Positions 34,248 through 43,676 are shown, counted from the first letter of the stretch. The stretch is DNA of 64,000 nucleotides from Virgibacillus_O xinjiangensis (GCF_042643145.1 NZ_JBHRSA010000013.1:1-64000), one strand, 5' to 3'. The notes: a model not told the origin generated them from the letters alone. Program-made: numbers and translations.

Positions 34248-35723
34248 CTATTCCAACGCAATACAGATATTCTTCGCTTCGGTGAAGAACTCCATGCTGT
34301 GGTGTCCGCCTTCGCGTCCTACCCCGCTCTGGTTGAATCCTCCGAATGGGGCGCGCAGGTCGCGGACGAACCAGCAGTTGACCCAAATTGTGCCGGCCCG
34401 CACATGATGGGATACCCGATGGGCCCGCTGCAGATTGTCGGTCCAGACGACTCCGTTCAGCCCGTAGTCCGTGTCATTGGCGATTTCCAATGCCTCCTCT
34501 TCTGTCTCGAAAGGAATCAGCGTGACAACCGGCCCGAAGATTTCCTCCTGGCTGATACGCGCTTTCGGATCCTCCTGGATATAGATGGTCGGCTCCAGGT
34601 AATACCCGTCCTTTAAATGCTCAGGAAGTTCCGGCCGCTTGCCGCCATGGACAAGGGTGGCTCCTTCCTCCTCGGCAATTTCAAAATAGCTGGTGACTTT
34701 TTCATAATGCTCTTTGCTGACCAGCGGTCCCATATTGGTTCCGCTGTCCTGCGGGTCACCGACCTTGAAACTGGCGGCCGCTTCCCTGAACCGTTCGACA
34801 AACTCATCGAAAATCGACCGCTGTACGAGAATCCTCGACCCGGCCAAGCATACTTGGCCGGAGTTCATGAACGCTGCCTGCAGGGACGTCTGGATGGCCT
34901 TATCCAGATTGGCATCCTCAAAAATGATATTGGCTGCCTTTCCGCCCAACTCAAACGACACTTTTTTCAACGAATCGGCACCGCTTTTCATGATCGATTT
35001 CCCTGTGGCTGTTTCCCCTGTAAAGGAGATGAGGTCCACATCGGGGTGGGTAGTCATGTATTCGCCTGCAGAACCTGGGCCGAATCCATGGATGACATTC
35101 ACTACACCGTCAGGGATGCCTGCTTCTTTTGCAATCTCCCCGAGAAGCGAGACCGTCAGTGGTGTCACTTCCGCCGGTTTGATGACTGCCGTGTTCCCTG
35201 CAGCAAGGCATGGGCCCAGCTTCCAGGTGGTCAGCATGAACGGCAGATTCCATGGGGTGATCAAGGATGCCACACCCACCGGCTCATACCGGGTGTAATT
35301 CAAGTAGTCTTCATCCATCGGATAGACTTCGGCTCCTTGCTTCTCCATGAAATCTGCGAAGAATTTCAAGTTGTTCGCCGCCCGTGGTATTTCCTTTTCC
35401 AGGGCTACCGGGTATGGCTTGCCGACATCCATCGCTTCCAATCTGGCCAATTCTTCTTTTCGCTCCAGAATGATCTCGGCCATCCGGCGCAGCTTCTGAC
35501 AGCGCTCCGATAAAGGCATGGTCCTCCATGGCCCTTCCTCGAATGCCTTCCTTGCTGCCCGGCAGGCACGGTCCACTTCTTCCTCTTTCGCCTCCTGGAC
35601 ATGGGCGATGATTTCCTGTGTAGCAGGGTTGTAGACATCGAACTTGGCATCGGATGCAGATTCCAGATATTCACCATTCACAAAGGACTTCACTTCTTTG
35701 ACGCGTGTCTGGACATGTTCCAT
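34248..35723 (-). CDS. 2-hydroxymuconic/carboxymethyl-hydroxymuconic semialdehyde dehydrogenase
   Basis: 491 residues of the NAD(P)+ aldehyde dehydrogenase superfamily. Seen: PWNLPFMLTTWK, FTGETATG, catalytic Glu in FELGGKAAN and the nucleophile Cys in NSGQVCLAGSRI. It is the last gene of an operon with an extradiol dioxygenase and a 4-oxalocrotonate tautomerase, so the substrate is most likely the ring-cleavage semialdehyde (XylG/DmpC or HpaE type). Its 3' end and terminator are partly duplicated near tatA. Confidence 0.88.
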   Translation of the reverse strand: MEHVQTRVKEVKSFVNGEYLESASDAKFDVYNPATQEIIAHVQEAKEEEVDRACRAARKAFEEGPWRTMPLSERCQKLRRMAEIILERKEELARLEAMDVGKPYPVALEKEIPRAANNLKFFADFMEKQGAEVYPMDEDYLNYTRYEPVGVASLITPWNLPFMLTTWKLGPCLAAGNTAVIKPAEVTPLTVSLLGEIAKEAGIPDGVVNVIHGFGPGSAGEYMTTHPDVDLISFTGETATGKSIMKSGADSLKKVSFELGGKAANIIFEDANLDKAIQTSLQAAFMNSGQVCLAGSRILVQRSIFDEFVERFREAAASFKVGDPQDSGTNMGPLVSKEHYEKVTSYFEIAEEEGATLVHGGKRPELPEHLKDGYYLEPTIYIQEDPKARISQEEIFGPVVTLIPFETEEEALEIANDTDYGLNGVVWTDNLQRAHRVSHHVRAGTIWVNCWFVRDLRAPFGGFNQSGVGREGGHHSMEFFTEAKNICIALE

Positions 35724-35733
35724 AATGACCCTC

Positions 35734-35928
35734 CTAGAGATTTTTCCGCTTTTTGACCGATTCTCCGGCTATTCCCCAATGTTCCGGTGCCATCTCGTTA
35801 ATTTGTATACGTACATTTTCCTTCGGTGCATCCAATACATCTGAAACGACCCCCGTCACCTCATGGATGAGCCGCTCCTTCTTTTCCGCTTCCCGGCCTT
35901 CCAATATGTTTATCTGAATAAACGGCAT
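35734..35928 (-). CDS. 4-oxalocrotonate tautomerase-family enzyme
   Basis: 64 residues. The mature N-terminus is Pro (M-PFIQINILEGR), the catalytic base of the family, and Arg12 (in EGR) corresponds to the substrate-binding Arg11. It isomerises 2-hydroxymuconate to 2-oxo-3-hexenedioate in the oxalocrotonate branch of meta-cleavage. It lies 10 bp upstream of the dehydrogenase that would supply its substrate. Confidence 0.9.
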   Translation of the reverse strand: MPFIQINILEGREAEKKERLIHEVTGVVSDVLDAPKENVRIQINEMAPEHWGIAGESVKKRKNL

Positions 35929-36009
35929 GCTGACTTTCCCTCCATTTTCTATGCTATTTGCATGTGGCTTCCTTTGAATCGATACGGGCTATTCTAATCC
36001 ACAGATACA

Positions 36010-36049
36010 GGCTGCACAGCACGAACCAGCGTTCATGACGTGCAGCCTA
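36010..36049 (-). other. Intra-operon stem-loop
   Basis: AGGCTGCACG…CGTGCTGTGCAGCCT on the minus strand lies between the dioxygenase and tautomerase genes. It lacks a T run, so mRNA processing or stabilisation is more likely than termination. Confidence 0.5.
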
Positions 36050-36056
36050 CTGCCTG

Positions 36057-37022
36057 TTACTTGCTCGGCACTTTGCTTGGCACATCCGGGGTGCCATATA
36101 AGAAATACTCATTCGGCAATGGAGATCCATACCAGATGATTCCTTTTTCGAGTTCGTCTTCCTTCCATGTGATCGGTTTCCAGTCAGGATCCAGGATCAG
36201 GTAACCGGAGTCTCCGAACAGTTCCACACGGTTTCCGCCCGGCTCGAATACATACATGAAGTATGCTTGGCTGACCCCGTGTTTACCTGGTCCGGCTTCA
36301 ATCTGTACGCCGCTTTCCACGAGCAGGTCAGCTACATCCATCAAGTGTTGTGGATATCCATACCAGAACGCCACATGGTGGAAACGACCTTTTCCGCCCC
36401 GCTGGTCACTCATCAGCGCGATTTCATGGACAAGCGGGCTTACACTCATCCAAGCACCCATCTCCAGACCATCATTCATGATGATGTTCTCGCGTAATTT
36501 GAAACCAAGCTCATCGGCCATGAAATTTTTATTGGCTGTCACGTCACTGCACATCAAGTTCACATGGTCCAGTCGTCTCGCAGGCACACCGACATTCGGC
36601 TTCCTTTGCGGACGGCTTTTGAGCGCCGTCTTCTGATCCTCTGGAGCTTGGTAATATTCCACATCCCAAAGCAATTCCATTTGATGGCCGTCAGGCGTCC
36701 GGAATTGATAGGCCTGTCCATGGCCGAGATCGCCTTCAATCCATCCTTGTCCATACCCGCTTTTCTCCAGGGACTGGACCTTGCGGTAGAGGGCTTCCTC
36801 CGACCCGGACCGCCATGCCGTATGGGCCATGCCTGGCTCTTTGGCTTCCGTGATTTTCAGTGTATGGTGATAAAAATCCTCATACGCTCTCAAGTAGACG
36901 GACTGTCCTGCTCTTTCTGTCACTTGAAGGCCCATGATATCTGTAAAAAACTTCACGGTTTCCTCCGGTTTTGGTGAATACAACTCCACATGCGCCAACT
37001 GTGCTACATCAAAATTTGACAT
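36057..37022 (-). CDS. Extradiol ring-cleavage dioxygenase (catechol 2,3-dioxygenase type)
   Basis: 321 residues with two vicinal-oxygen-chelate modules. The second module carries the Fe(II) ligands: His in RRLDHVNLM, His in GRFHHVAFW and Glu in GNRVELF. The conserved Tyr appears in QAYFMYVFEPGG. It opens catechol or a substituted catechol next to the hydroxyl pair to give a hydroxymuconic semialdehyde. It lies 65 bp after the HpaB-like gene, with GGGGGAG before the ATG. Phenol-degrading Geobacillus strains have a similar pair. Catechol versus homoprotocatechuate is not decided by the sequence. Confidence 0.9.
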   Translation of the reverse strand: MSNFDVAQLAHVELYSPKPEETVKFFTDIMGLQVTERAGQSVYLRAYEDFYHHTLKITEAKEPGMAHTAWRSGSEEALYRKVQSLEKSGYGQGWIEGDLGHGQAYQFRTPDGHQMELLWDVEYYQAPEDQKTALKSRPQRKPNVGVPARRLDHVNLMCSDVTANKNFMADELGFKLRENIIMNDGLEMGAWMSVSPLVHEIALMSDQRGGKGRFHHVAFWYGYPQHLMDVADLLVESGVQIEAGPGKHGVSQAYFMYVFEPGGNRVELFGDSGYLILDPDWKPITWKEDELEKGIIWYGSPLPNEYFLYGTPDVPSKVPSK

Positions 37023-37087
37023 TCTGACTCCCCCTTATTATTAATGGATATTTTTGAAAAACAGCTGAAAACGTAAGGACGTACGGT

Positions 37088-38602
37088 TTACTTGATTCCA
37101 CTCAATTCACTTTTGCCGGCATTGAGCCACGTATCATTGGTCCAGCCTTCCAAGTCATAGTCGCTCATCGCGGTATCGACGAAGGAACGGTATTTGTCAG
37201 CCGCACCCACTCCCTCTGCATGCTTGAGTGCTTCCAGGCGGATGTTGTCGGTATTGCCGCCATAGTTGATTTCATACAGTTCATGCCGGCCGCCGAACTC
37301 GGAACCGACGGAATCCCAGACCATCTTCAGCAATTTCACCCGGTCCTCTGCACTGATTCCTGTTCCCCGGTAATATTGGTCCAGATATGGACGCAATTCC
37401 GGATTCAGGAAATCATTCGCACTGGAAGGGAGCTGAATCAAGCCGCCGGCGACCACCTGTTCAAAGATATTTTTGACTCTCGGCCATGTCGACGGAGCCA
37501 ACACACGGTAGGCATTGCAATATTCCCCGTTCGGTACGGCGATGCCGTTGCTTCCGATTTCCGGTTCAGTTGCCATCGAGGTGGACAATCCCCAGAACAT
37601 ATTGCGAAGGGCGATCACTTCACCCAGATTCGCTTGGACTCCTCTGAATTGGTCGGTGCCGGAAGCTTCGGTAGCCTTGAGCAGAAGGCCGGCCATGAAA
37701 TCGAGCTTTACGGCGAACCGAGTGCATCCATGGAACGTAAAGCGGTTGAAGAACCCGGTTTCCGTGAAAAAGTTGTTGGTGGTTTCCACATTTTTATAAG
37801 CCAACACGTCTTCCCATGGAATGAAGACATTATCCAGGACAATCACCGCATCATTTTCATCAAACCGGCTGGAAAGCGGATAGTCGAATGGCGACCCGGT
37901 CGCCGCTGCCTGCTGTTCATACGACTGGCGGCTGATCACTTTCACTCCTGGCGCGTTCATGGCAACGAAAAAGATGAGCGCGTGACTGACATCCCCTTCT
38001 CCCAGATCTTTCGGTCCGTAATTGGATACGAAGTTATAATGGGTCAGTGCCGCGGCAGTTCCAACCATTTTTGCCCCACTGACAATGATGCCGTCATCCT
38101 TCTCCGCTACGGCCCGGACGAATACATCCTTGTTTTCGTGTAGTGGTTTCGAACGGTCCACCTGCGGATTGACGATGGTATGATTAATGAATGGCACATC
38201 TTTTGATGCTTTCCTATACCATGCTTTCGCATTGTCCTCAAATCCTTTATAGTAGTCGGCGTAGGCATCCAGTTGGGCGGTGAAAGACGCCTTATAATCT
38301 GGTGTGCGTCCCATGAAGCCGAAGTTCATTTTAGACCAGGTGGCAATCGCATCCCTTGATTCCAACAGATCCTGTGCATGTCTGGAAGTTTTGAAGAATT
38401 TATGTGTCTTGTCCCCATATTCCGTCGTGGTCACCAGCTTGCTCTCCATCTCTGGATCATGCAGGGCATCATACATCCGCGCATAAGAGCGGGCGGAATT
38501 TCTATAGGCAGGATGTTCCGTCACATCCTCGATCTTTTCTCCATTCAGGTATACTTCTCTTCCATCCCTCAAGCTCTCCAAATATTCTTTGCCGTTCAGC
38601 AT
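37088..38602 (-). CDS. HpaB-family FADH2-dependent aromatic monooxygenase, oxygenase component
   Basis: 504 residues of the 4-hydroxyphenylacetate 3-hydroxylase/phenol hydroxylase family with an acyl-CoA-dehydrogenase-like fold. Recognisable stretches: the N-terminal LESLRDGREVYLNGEKIEDV, the FINHTIVNPQVDRSKP segment, the flavin-region GAKMVGTAA and the later SEFGGRHELYEINYGG. It hydroxylates a phenol ortho to the OH using FADH2 supplied by a separate reductase (HpaC/PheA2), which is not in the window. GGAGG precedes the ATG. First gene of the operon, with a cre site 57 bp upstream. Confidence 0.92.
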   Translation of the reverse strand: MLNGKEYLESLRDGREVYLNGEKIEDVTEHPAYRNSARSYARMYDALHDPEMESKLVTTTEYGDKTHKFFKTSRHAQDLLESRDAIATWSKMNFGFMGRTPDYKASFTAQLDAYADYYKGFEDNAKAWYRKASKDVPFINHTIVNPQVDRSKPLHENKDVFVRAVAEKDDGIIVSGAKMVGTAAALTHYNFVSNYGPKDLGEGDVSHALIFFVAMNAPGVKVISRQSYEQQAAATGSPFDYPLSSRFDENDAVIVLDNVFIPWEDVLAYKNVETTNNFFTETGFFNRFTFHGCTRFAVKLDFMAGLLLKATEASGTDQFRGVQANLGEVIALRNMFWGLSTSMATEPEIGSNGIAVPNGEYCNAYRVLAPSTWPRVKNIFEQVVAGGLIQLPSSANDFLNPELRPYLDQYYRGTGISAEDRVKLLKMVWDSVGSEFGGRHELYEINYGGNTDNIRLEALKHAEGVGAADKYRSFVDTAMSDYDLEGWTNDTWLNAGKSELSGIK

Positions 38603-38658
38603 GGTTTCGCCTCCTGTTCGAATATTTTTTCTAAAAACTTCTTATTTTTAGATTATCA

Positions 38659-38673
38659 ATGTAAGCGTTAACA
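38659..38673. promoter_or_regulatory. cre site (CcpA) upstream of the aromatic operon
   Basis: ATGTAAGCGTTAACA matches the cre consensus WTGNAARCGNWWWCA at every position, 57-71 bp upstream of the HpaB-like start. This suggests catabolite repression of aromatic degradation by preferred sugars. Confidence 0.75.
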
Positions 38674-38778
38674 AACAATGACATCATCCGACGGAAAAGA
38701 AAAGAACTTCTGCAGGTATCTGTCTGTTTTTAGATCATTGGAAGGGACAAATGTGTATGGATTATGCAAAAAGAGCAT

Positions 38779-38811
38779 AAAAAAACGCCCAGTCATTTAA
38801 ATTCTGAGCGC
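38779..38811 (-). terminator. Terminator of the PucR-type regulator gene
   Basis: On the minus strand CGCTCAG…CTGGGCG followed by a run of seven T. Confidence 0.65.
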
Positions 38812-38863
38812 CCGTGCTAATGATATGCTGATATACCGTCAAAACGGCCATGTTATCAAAAAG

Positions 38864-40750
38864 CTAATCCAGCTCTATTTCCCCGATCAGAATCAATGCC
38901 TGCAACGACAGCAGCAATTGATGATTAGTGGTCGGGTTGCGCAAATCCATCTCCAGCATCTCTTCTATTTTTCCGAGACGATACCTGAGACCACTGAGTG
39001 ACAAGGCGATATCAGCTGCTGTTTGTTCCAGGTTGCCGCCGTTCGATAGGAAGATATGCAAGGTTTTCAAAAGCTCCAGTTTTTTATGGTTCATGTCTTC
39101 GCATAACGGTCCGAGTATATAGGAAGCAATCCGCTTCACTTCCTGTTCATTGTTGGCATTGATCAGCGGTCCCATCAGGCCGAGCCTGTCAAAATGAATG
39201 ATTTTATTCTTCCTGGTGGCCATCCTTAATGCTGTCAGTGCCTCCCGGTAAGAATCCACTGCCTGTCCGATTTGGTCGGAGGGCAGACTCATCCCTGCAG
39301 AAAATGTTGCCTCGGGATACTCCTCGGTAAGAAATTGGAAATAGTCCCTGCACAGGGTGTCGATGTCTTTCTCGCCATCCCCCTGTTCCGGGATCAGCAA
39401 GGTGATCCGGTTGGTGTATTGGCTGATCAATATCTTCAGTTGATTCCTTTTGAAGTATTGCAGTGTCGTTTCCAGAAGATCCTCATAGAAGAGCAGCTCC
39501 TCTTCCAATGGTTCTTTGCTGGTAGAGCATTTGACTGCCATGATTTTAAAGGGCTGGTGAAGATCGACCTGGAAATAGTTGCTGCGGCGCAGGATTTCAT
39601 TCGGCTGGTATTTCCCGCTTAGGATTTCCTCCAGGAACCGCCCCTTGACCCGTTCTGCTGCTTCGATCTCCGTTTTTTCATTCAATAGATACAGGGAAGA
39701 GACAGATGAAATCTGTTCGATGATCATCCGATGGGCATTGGAATTGGATTCCGATACAGCTCCCTCTTCTCCGCAAAAGGAACAGTATCCGATAATGTCA
39801 TCCTGCAAATAGATCGGTGTGACCAACCGGGTATGATTGTCCAATTTCAATAGTTTCGTATGATTGATGGGGTTTTTCTGCCTCATCGGGTGATCCATAT
39901 AGCAACGGAAATCCTCGCATGCTGCTTCCAATTCCTCCTCGGTGAACCCCTCTTGGGCCAACACACTAAGCTTCGCGTCCTCAATAAGGATGGGAACATC
40001 CATATACTCATTCACGACGTGGGCAATCGAATGGAGATCACGCCTCCTCAACAGCTCATTGGTCAATTTCTTATGGACCGTATAGGTCTTTGCAAAATTA
40101 TTCCGTTCCTCCAACAGCCTCTCATAAGTTACTTCCAGCTCTTTGACAATAGGCGATTCCTGGTAAAAAGGCAGTTCATCATCGACTTCCCCGTCCCAGA
40201 GATCCAGTGATTTGCCGACCCATCTGCAGTGGGAATCCCCTGCCCCATAACAAGAAACTTCTTTGAAAATGATGGGTCTGTCGAATATCTCGCTGAGATA
40301 GCCGCTGGCATAACCTGTCAATGTATAGCATACAGGGGTTGGTGAGCAGCCGAACTGGCGGACATGTTCCACCGCCTCATAAGACTTCTCCCAGATTCCT
40401 TCCATGTGGACGGAGGCTTTCTCATTGCCATCTGGCCGGATCACCTCTATCTTCTCAGGGATGGATTGCACATGTCCTTGCATCGTATGGAGGACAGGAC
40501 CGTACTCCGCCAATTTTTCCAAGGAGGCTCCTTTCCTATCCTTCATTTTTCTCGCGTCATGTCTCCCCAATTCTTCTCCATACCTTATCAGAAACCCTTT
40601 CACCCGCTTTTGGCCGATATTCTCAAGCAGGTCCTTCCTCAATGTACCAAACGCAGAGATAGATGTAAGAATGGACCGGTCCCCATCGAAATGAATCGTC
40701 CCATCCTCCATTATTTGCAAGCCATCACGCAATTTGTGTTCTACTACCAT
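38864..40750 (-). CDS. Aromatic-sensing regulator: XylR-N/V4R sensor fused to PucR output
   Basis: 628 residues. The N-terminal half has an XylR_N-type domain (about 10-100) and a V4R domain (about 140-205, with CYTLTGYASGYLSEIF and the cysteine-containing CYGAGDSHCRW), as in the phenol/toluene sensors DmpR and XylR. A coiled linker, a GAF-like region (about 240-360), a CdaR GGDEF-like region (about 370-525) and a C-terminal PucR helix-turn-helix (LEQTAADIALSLSGLRYRLG) follow. There is no sigma-54 AAA+ domain. It sits directly upstream of the HpaB operon on the same strand and is its probable activator. Sensing of a phenol is inferred from the V4R family. Confidence 0.87.
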   Translation of the reverse strand: MVVEHKLRDGLQIMEDGTIHFDGDRSILTSISAFGTLRKDLLENIGQKRVKGFLIRYGEELGRHDARKMKDRKGASLEKLAEYGPVLHTMQGHVQSIPEKIEVIRPDGNEKASVHMEGIWEKSYEAVEHVRQFGCSPTPVCYTLTGYASGYLSEIFDRPIIFKEVSCYGAGDSHCRWVGKSLDLWDGEVDDELPFYQESPIVKELEVTYERLLEERNNFAKTYTVHKKLTNELLRRRDLHSIAHVVNEYMDVPILIEDAKLSVLAQEGFTEEELEAACEDFRCYMDHPMRQKNPINHTKLLKLDNHTRLVTPIYLQDDIIGYCSFCGEEGAVSESNSNAHRMIIEQISSVSSLYLLNEKTEIEAAERVKGRFLEEILSGKYQPNEILRRSNYFQVDLHQPFKIMAVKCSTSKEPLEEELLFYEDLLETTLQYFKRNQLKILISQYTNRITLLIPEQGDGEKDIDTLCRDYFQFLTEEYPEATFSAGMSLPSDQIGQAVDSYREALTALRMATRKNKIIHFDRLGLMGPLINANNEQEVKRIASYILGPLCEDMNHKKLELLKTLHIFLSNGGNLEQTAADIALSLSGLRYRLGKIEEMLEMDLRNPTTNHQLLLSLQALILIGEIELD

Positions 40751-41002
40751 TGAATACCTCCATCATTGAATTCTCTCCTGACTAACCCCTCATATCATTG
40801 TTTGTAATCGCATTCATTTCTTTGGAGAAAATCATAGATAGATGCGTTCCAACTATTTCTATATATCTATTTGATTTCTGAATATTAATAATTAATATTA
40901 TATAACATTCGTCTGGTAAATAAAAAACAAATAGCTTCAGTTTTACCGAAAAAATCTGCAGGTTTTTGCTGGTCGAGAGGAAGTGAACTGGAAAATGACA
41001 GC
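40751..41002. other. Upstream region of the PucR-type regulator, no gene seen
   Basis: AT-rich non-coding DNA. TATATATCTATTT and similar stretches near 40860-40910 may hold the regulator's promoter, but I cannot fix its elements. Confidence 0.45.
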
Positions 41003-41045
41003 AAAAATGCCCCAAAAGCACTGTTTCCTGTAACTTTCAGGGCAT
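41003..41045 (-). terminator. Terminator of the methylcitrate operon
   Basis: On the minus strand ATGCCC…GGGCAT with a 26-base loop that can pair further, then TTTTTGC, about 50 bp after the prpD stop. Confidence 0.65.
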
Positions 41046-41097
41046 CCTTCTACCTATATTTACAGTTTGATAGAGTCACGATCAATCATGCGTTCCC

Positions 41098-42537
41098 TCA
41101 AGGTTGAGTGAAAAGCTCGGTGAATTCATGGACCTTCATGTTCACCAGCTGATTGTAGTCACAGGTTTTTTCTTTGATGGATTGCAGCTGTTTTTCCGGA
41201 TATTTAGTAGAAAGATTTGCTGCGTACTTCTCCAGGATTTGGGGGATTGCTTCATTTCTGCGGAACCGGTGCCCCAGCGGATACTCGCAATCGACTTTGT
41301 CCGTGGAAGTGCCATCATTGAAATGCACTTGGACGGCATTGGCGATCGAGCGCTTATCCGGATCCAGATAATCCTCGGTATACCGTCTATCTTCCTCGAT
41401 GACCATTTTTTCGCGGAGGGCATCGATTCTCGGGTCCTGTGCCGCTTCATCTTCATAGTCTTCTGCCGTGATGTTCCCCTTCAGCAATCCAACAGCAGTT
41501 ATATATTGGAGGCAATGGTCACGGTCTGCCGGATTATTCAATGGACCTGTTTTATCGATGATCCGGATGGCTGATTCATGGGTGGTGATGGTAATCCGGC
41601 TGATATCCTCCCAGCGGTTCCTCACCTCAGGGGAAAGTTGTACGGCTGTTTCCGCTGCCGTCTGGGCATGGAATTCAGCCGGATAGGAAACCTTGAACAG
41701 AACATTTTCCATGACATAGCTATCCAATGGCTGACTGAGCGTCAAGCGCTGTTTGTTGAAGAGTACATCCTCGAAGCCCCAGCCTGGTGCACTCAAGGCC
41801 GTAGCATAGCCCATTTCCCCTTTCACAGCCATCATCGCCAGCCGTACTCCCCTGCTGGTCGCATCGCCTGCAGCCCAGGACTTTCTTGACCCGGTATTCG
41901 GTGCATGCCGGTATGTCCGGAGACTGGAATTATCAATCCAGGCATGGGATAAGGCATTGATGATTTCCTGACGGCCGCCACCCAGCAATTTGGTAACGAC
42001 AGCAGTAGTCGCAATCTTTACATATAGGACATGATCCAGTCCTACCCTGTTCAAGCTGTTGTCCAGGGCAAGTACGCCTTGGATTTCATGAGCCTTGATC
42101 ATCATTTCCAAGACTTCTCTAACGCTCACCGGCTCTTCGCCTCTGGCGATCCGCTCCTGGCTGACATAGTCGGCAACCGCTAGAATTCCGCCCAGGTTAT
42201 CGGAGGGATGGCCCCATTCGGCAGCCAGCCAGGTGTCATTATAATCCAGCCAGCGGATCATCGCGCCAATATTGAAAGCTCCCTGTACCGGGTCCAGCAC
42301 ATGAGGAGTCCCCGGCACCCTTGTTCCGTTCGGCACGACTGTACCCGGGACGACCGGACCCAGAAGTTTGGTGCATTCCGGATAGTTCAATGCGAGAATT
42401 CCGCAGCCCAGTGTATCGATCAGTACATAGTGGGCCGTAGAAAAGGCCTCCTCACTGGTGATTTCATGGTCACAGACATAATCTGCAATTTGCTCCAACA
42501 ATGTATCGGTTTTCTTTTCTGTTTGGACTTTCAGCAT
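41098..42537 (-). CDS. prpD: 2-methylcitrate dehydratase (MmgE/PrpD family)
   Basis: About 479 residues from the ATG at 42537, preceded by GGAAAGGAAG; a TTG (42588) and ATG (42579) further upstream are alternatives. Conserved family blocks: LIDTLGCGILAL, YPECTKLLGPVVPGTVVPNG, WLDYNDTWLAAEWGHPSDNL and YRHAPNTGSRKSWAAGDATS, all very close to Bacillus subtilis MmgE. It dehydrates 2-methylcitrate in the propionyl-CoA (2-methylcitrate) cycle. It follows the citrate synthase gene by under 50 bp. The methylisocitrate lyase gene (mmgF/prpB) is not here. Confidence 0.93.
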   Translation of the reverse strand: MLKVQTEKKTDTLLEQIADYVCDHEITSEEAFSTAHYVLIDTLGCGILALNYPECTKLLGPVVPGTVVPNGTRVPGTPHVLDPVQGAFNIGAMIRWLDYNDTWLAAEWGHPSDNLGGILAVADYVSQERIARGEEPVSVREVLEMMIKAHEIQGVLALDNSLNRVGLDHVLYVKIATTAVVTKLLGGGRQEIINALSHAWIDNSSLRTYRHAPNTGSRKSWAAGDATSRGVRLAMMAVKGEMGYATALSAPGWGFEDVLFNKQRLTLSQPLDSYVMENVLFKVSYPAEFHAQTAAETAVQLSPEVRNRWEDISRITITTHESAIRIIDKTGPLNNPADRDHCLQYITAVGLLKGNITAEDYEDEAAQDPRIDALREKMVIEEDRRYTEDYLDPDKRSIANAVQVHFNDGTSTDKVDCEYPLGHRFRRNEAIPQILEKYAANLSTKYPEKQLQSIKEKTCDYNQLVNMKVHEFTELFTQP

Positions 42538-42584
42538 CAATTTTCTTCCTTTCCTATTTGGATTCGTTTTTTCATTCATGCATA

Positions 42585-43676
42585 TCAATTGCCTGTGTAA
42601 TGCACTCTTGGCCGGAACAGACGGTTGTTTTCATGCTGCTCGATGACATGGGCAGCAATCCCGGCTGACCTGGCAGTAAAGAAAATCGGCGTATATAAAG
42701 GGATCGGGATTCCCAGCATCCAATAGACTGGGGCTGCATAATAATCCAGATTCGGATACAGCCCTTTCTCCTCTTCCATCACCCGTTCACCAGCCTCACA
42801 CATATCAAGCAGCAGATGATCTCCCTTCCGGTCACATAATTCCTTCAGTGCTTCTTTCATCACGATGGCCCTTGGGTCCATTCGCTTCATATAGACACGA
42901 TGGCCGAATCCCATGATCTTCTCTTTCATGCGCAGTTTCCTGTACATCAACCGTTCGAATGCTGCGGCAGAATCCGCTTCATTCAACATATACATCACCG
43001 CTTCATTCGCTCCCCCATGCAGACTTCCCTTCAGAGACGCGACTCCGCCTGTCAAGGCACCGTACATATCGGACTGGGTGGAAGCGATCACCCTCGCGGT
43101 GAAGGTGGAGTTAGGCATTTCATGTTCACTGTAAAGCAGCAGGGACCGGTCAAAAATTTCCGTTTCCAGTTGGGATGGTTCTTTTCCTGTAATCATATAA
43201 AGGAAATTCGCGCTGTAGGACAAGTTCTTGTTCGGCTGAATCGGCTCCTCCCCATTGATCAGCCGGTAGCTGTTCACCGTGATGGCAGGAAGTTTGCCCA
43301 AAATATCATAGGCCCTTCTTTTGTTTGCCGAAAGTTCCCGATTCTCCAAATCCGCATCATATCCTGCAAGGGCAGACAGTCCTGTACGGAGACCATCCAT
43401 CGGGTGGGTGGTGCCCGGCAATAGTTTCAGAATCTCTGTAATACCTGCCGGAACTTCACTTTGCATGTTCAGCTTCCCTTCCAGCTGTTCTTTCTCCTGA
43501 ATGGATGGAAGATTCCCCTCCAATAAGAGATGGGCGATTTCTGCATAGCCGACCCTGCTCGATAAATCGATCAGGTCTTCCCCTCGGATGATGATTTTCT
43601 CTTGGACCGTATCCAGCAGGGAGATTTCCGTTTCAGCAGCAATGACACCTTCCAGGCCTGCGGTATATGTCTTCAT
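42585..43676 (-). CDS. prpC: 2-methylcitrate synthase/citrate synthase (MmgD type)
   Basis: 363 residues, type II bacterial short citrate synthase. Catalytic residues are in the usual places: the HPMDGLRTGLSAL block, SEHEMPNSTFTARV (His), SLKGSLHGGANEAVM (His) and MGFGHRVYMKRMDPRA (His/Arg), plus the Asp/Arg of the closing FRPRVHYTGN. It resembles MmgD, which condenses propionyl-CoA (and acetyl-CoA) with oxaloacetate. First gene of the operon with prpD, divergent from a LysR regulator. AGGAGGAG precedes the ATG. Confidence 0.93.
   Translation of the reverse strand: MKTYTAGLEGVIAAETEISLLDTVQEKIIIRGEDLIDLSSRVGYAEIAHLLLEGNLPSIQEKEQLEGKLNMQSEVPAGITEILKLLPGTTHPMDGLRTGLSALAGYDADLENRELSANKRRAYDILGKLPAITVNSYRLINGEEPIQPNKNLSYSANFLYMITGKEPSQLETEIFDRSLLLYSEHEMPNSTFTARVIASTQSDMYGALTGGVASLKGSLHGGANEAVMYMLNEADSAAAFERLMYRKLRMKEKIMGFGHRVYMKRMDPRAIVMKEALKELCDRKGDHLLLDMCEAGERVMEEEKGLYPNLDYYAAPVYWMLGIPIPLYTPIFFTARSAGIAAHVIEQHENNRLFRPRVHYTGN

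Noticed and set aside
40782..41021. Minus-strand 79-codon frame upstream of the PucR-type gene
   Set aside because: It lies in AT-rich promoter DNA, partly overlaps a terminator and has no ribosome site.
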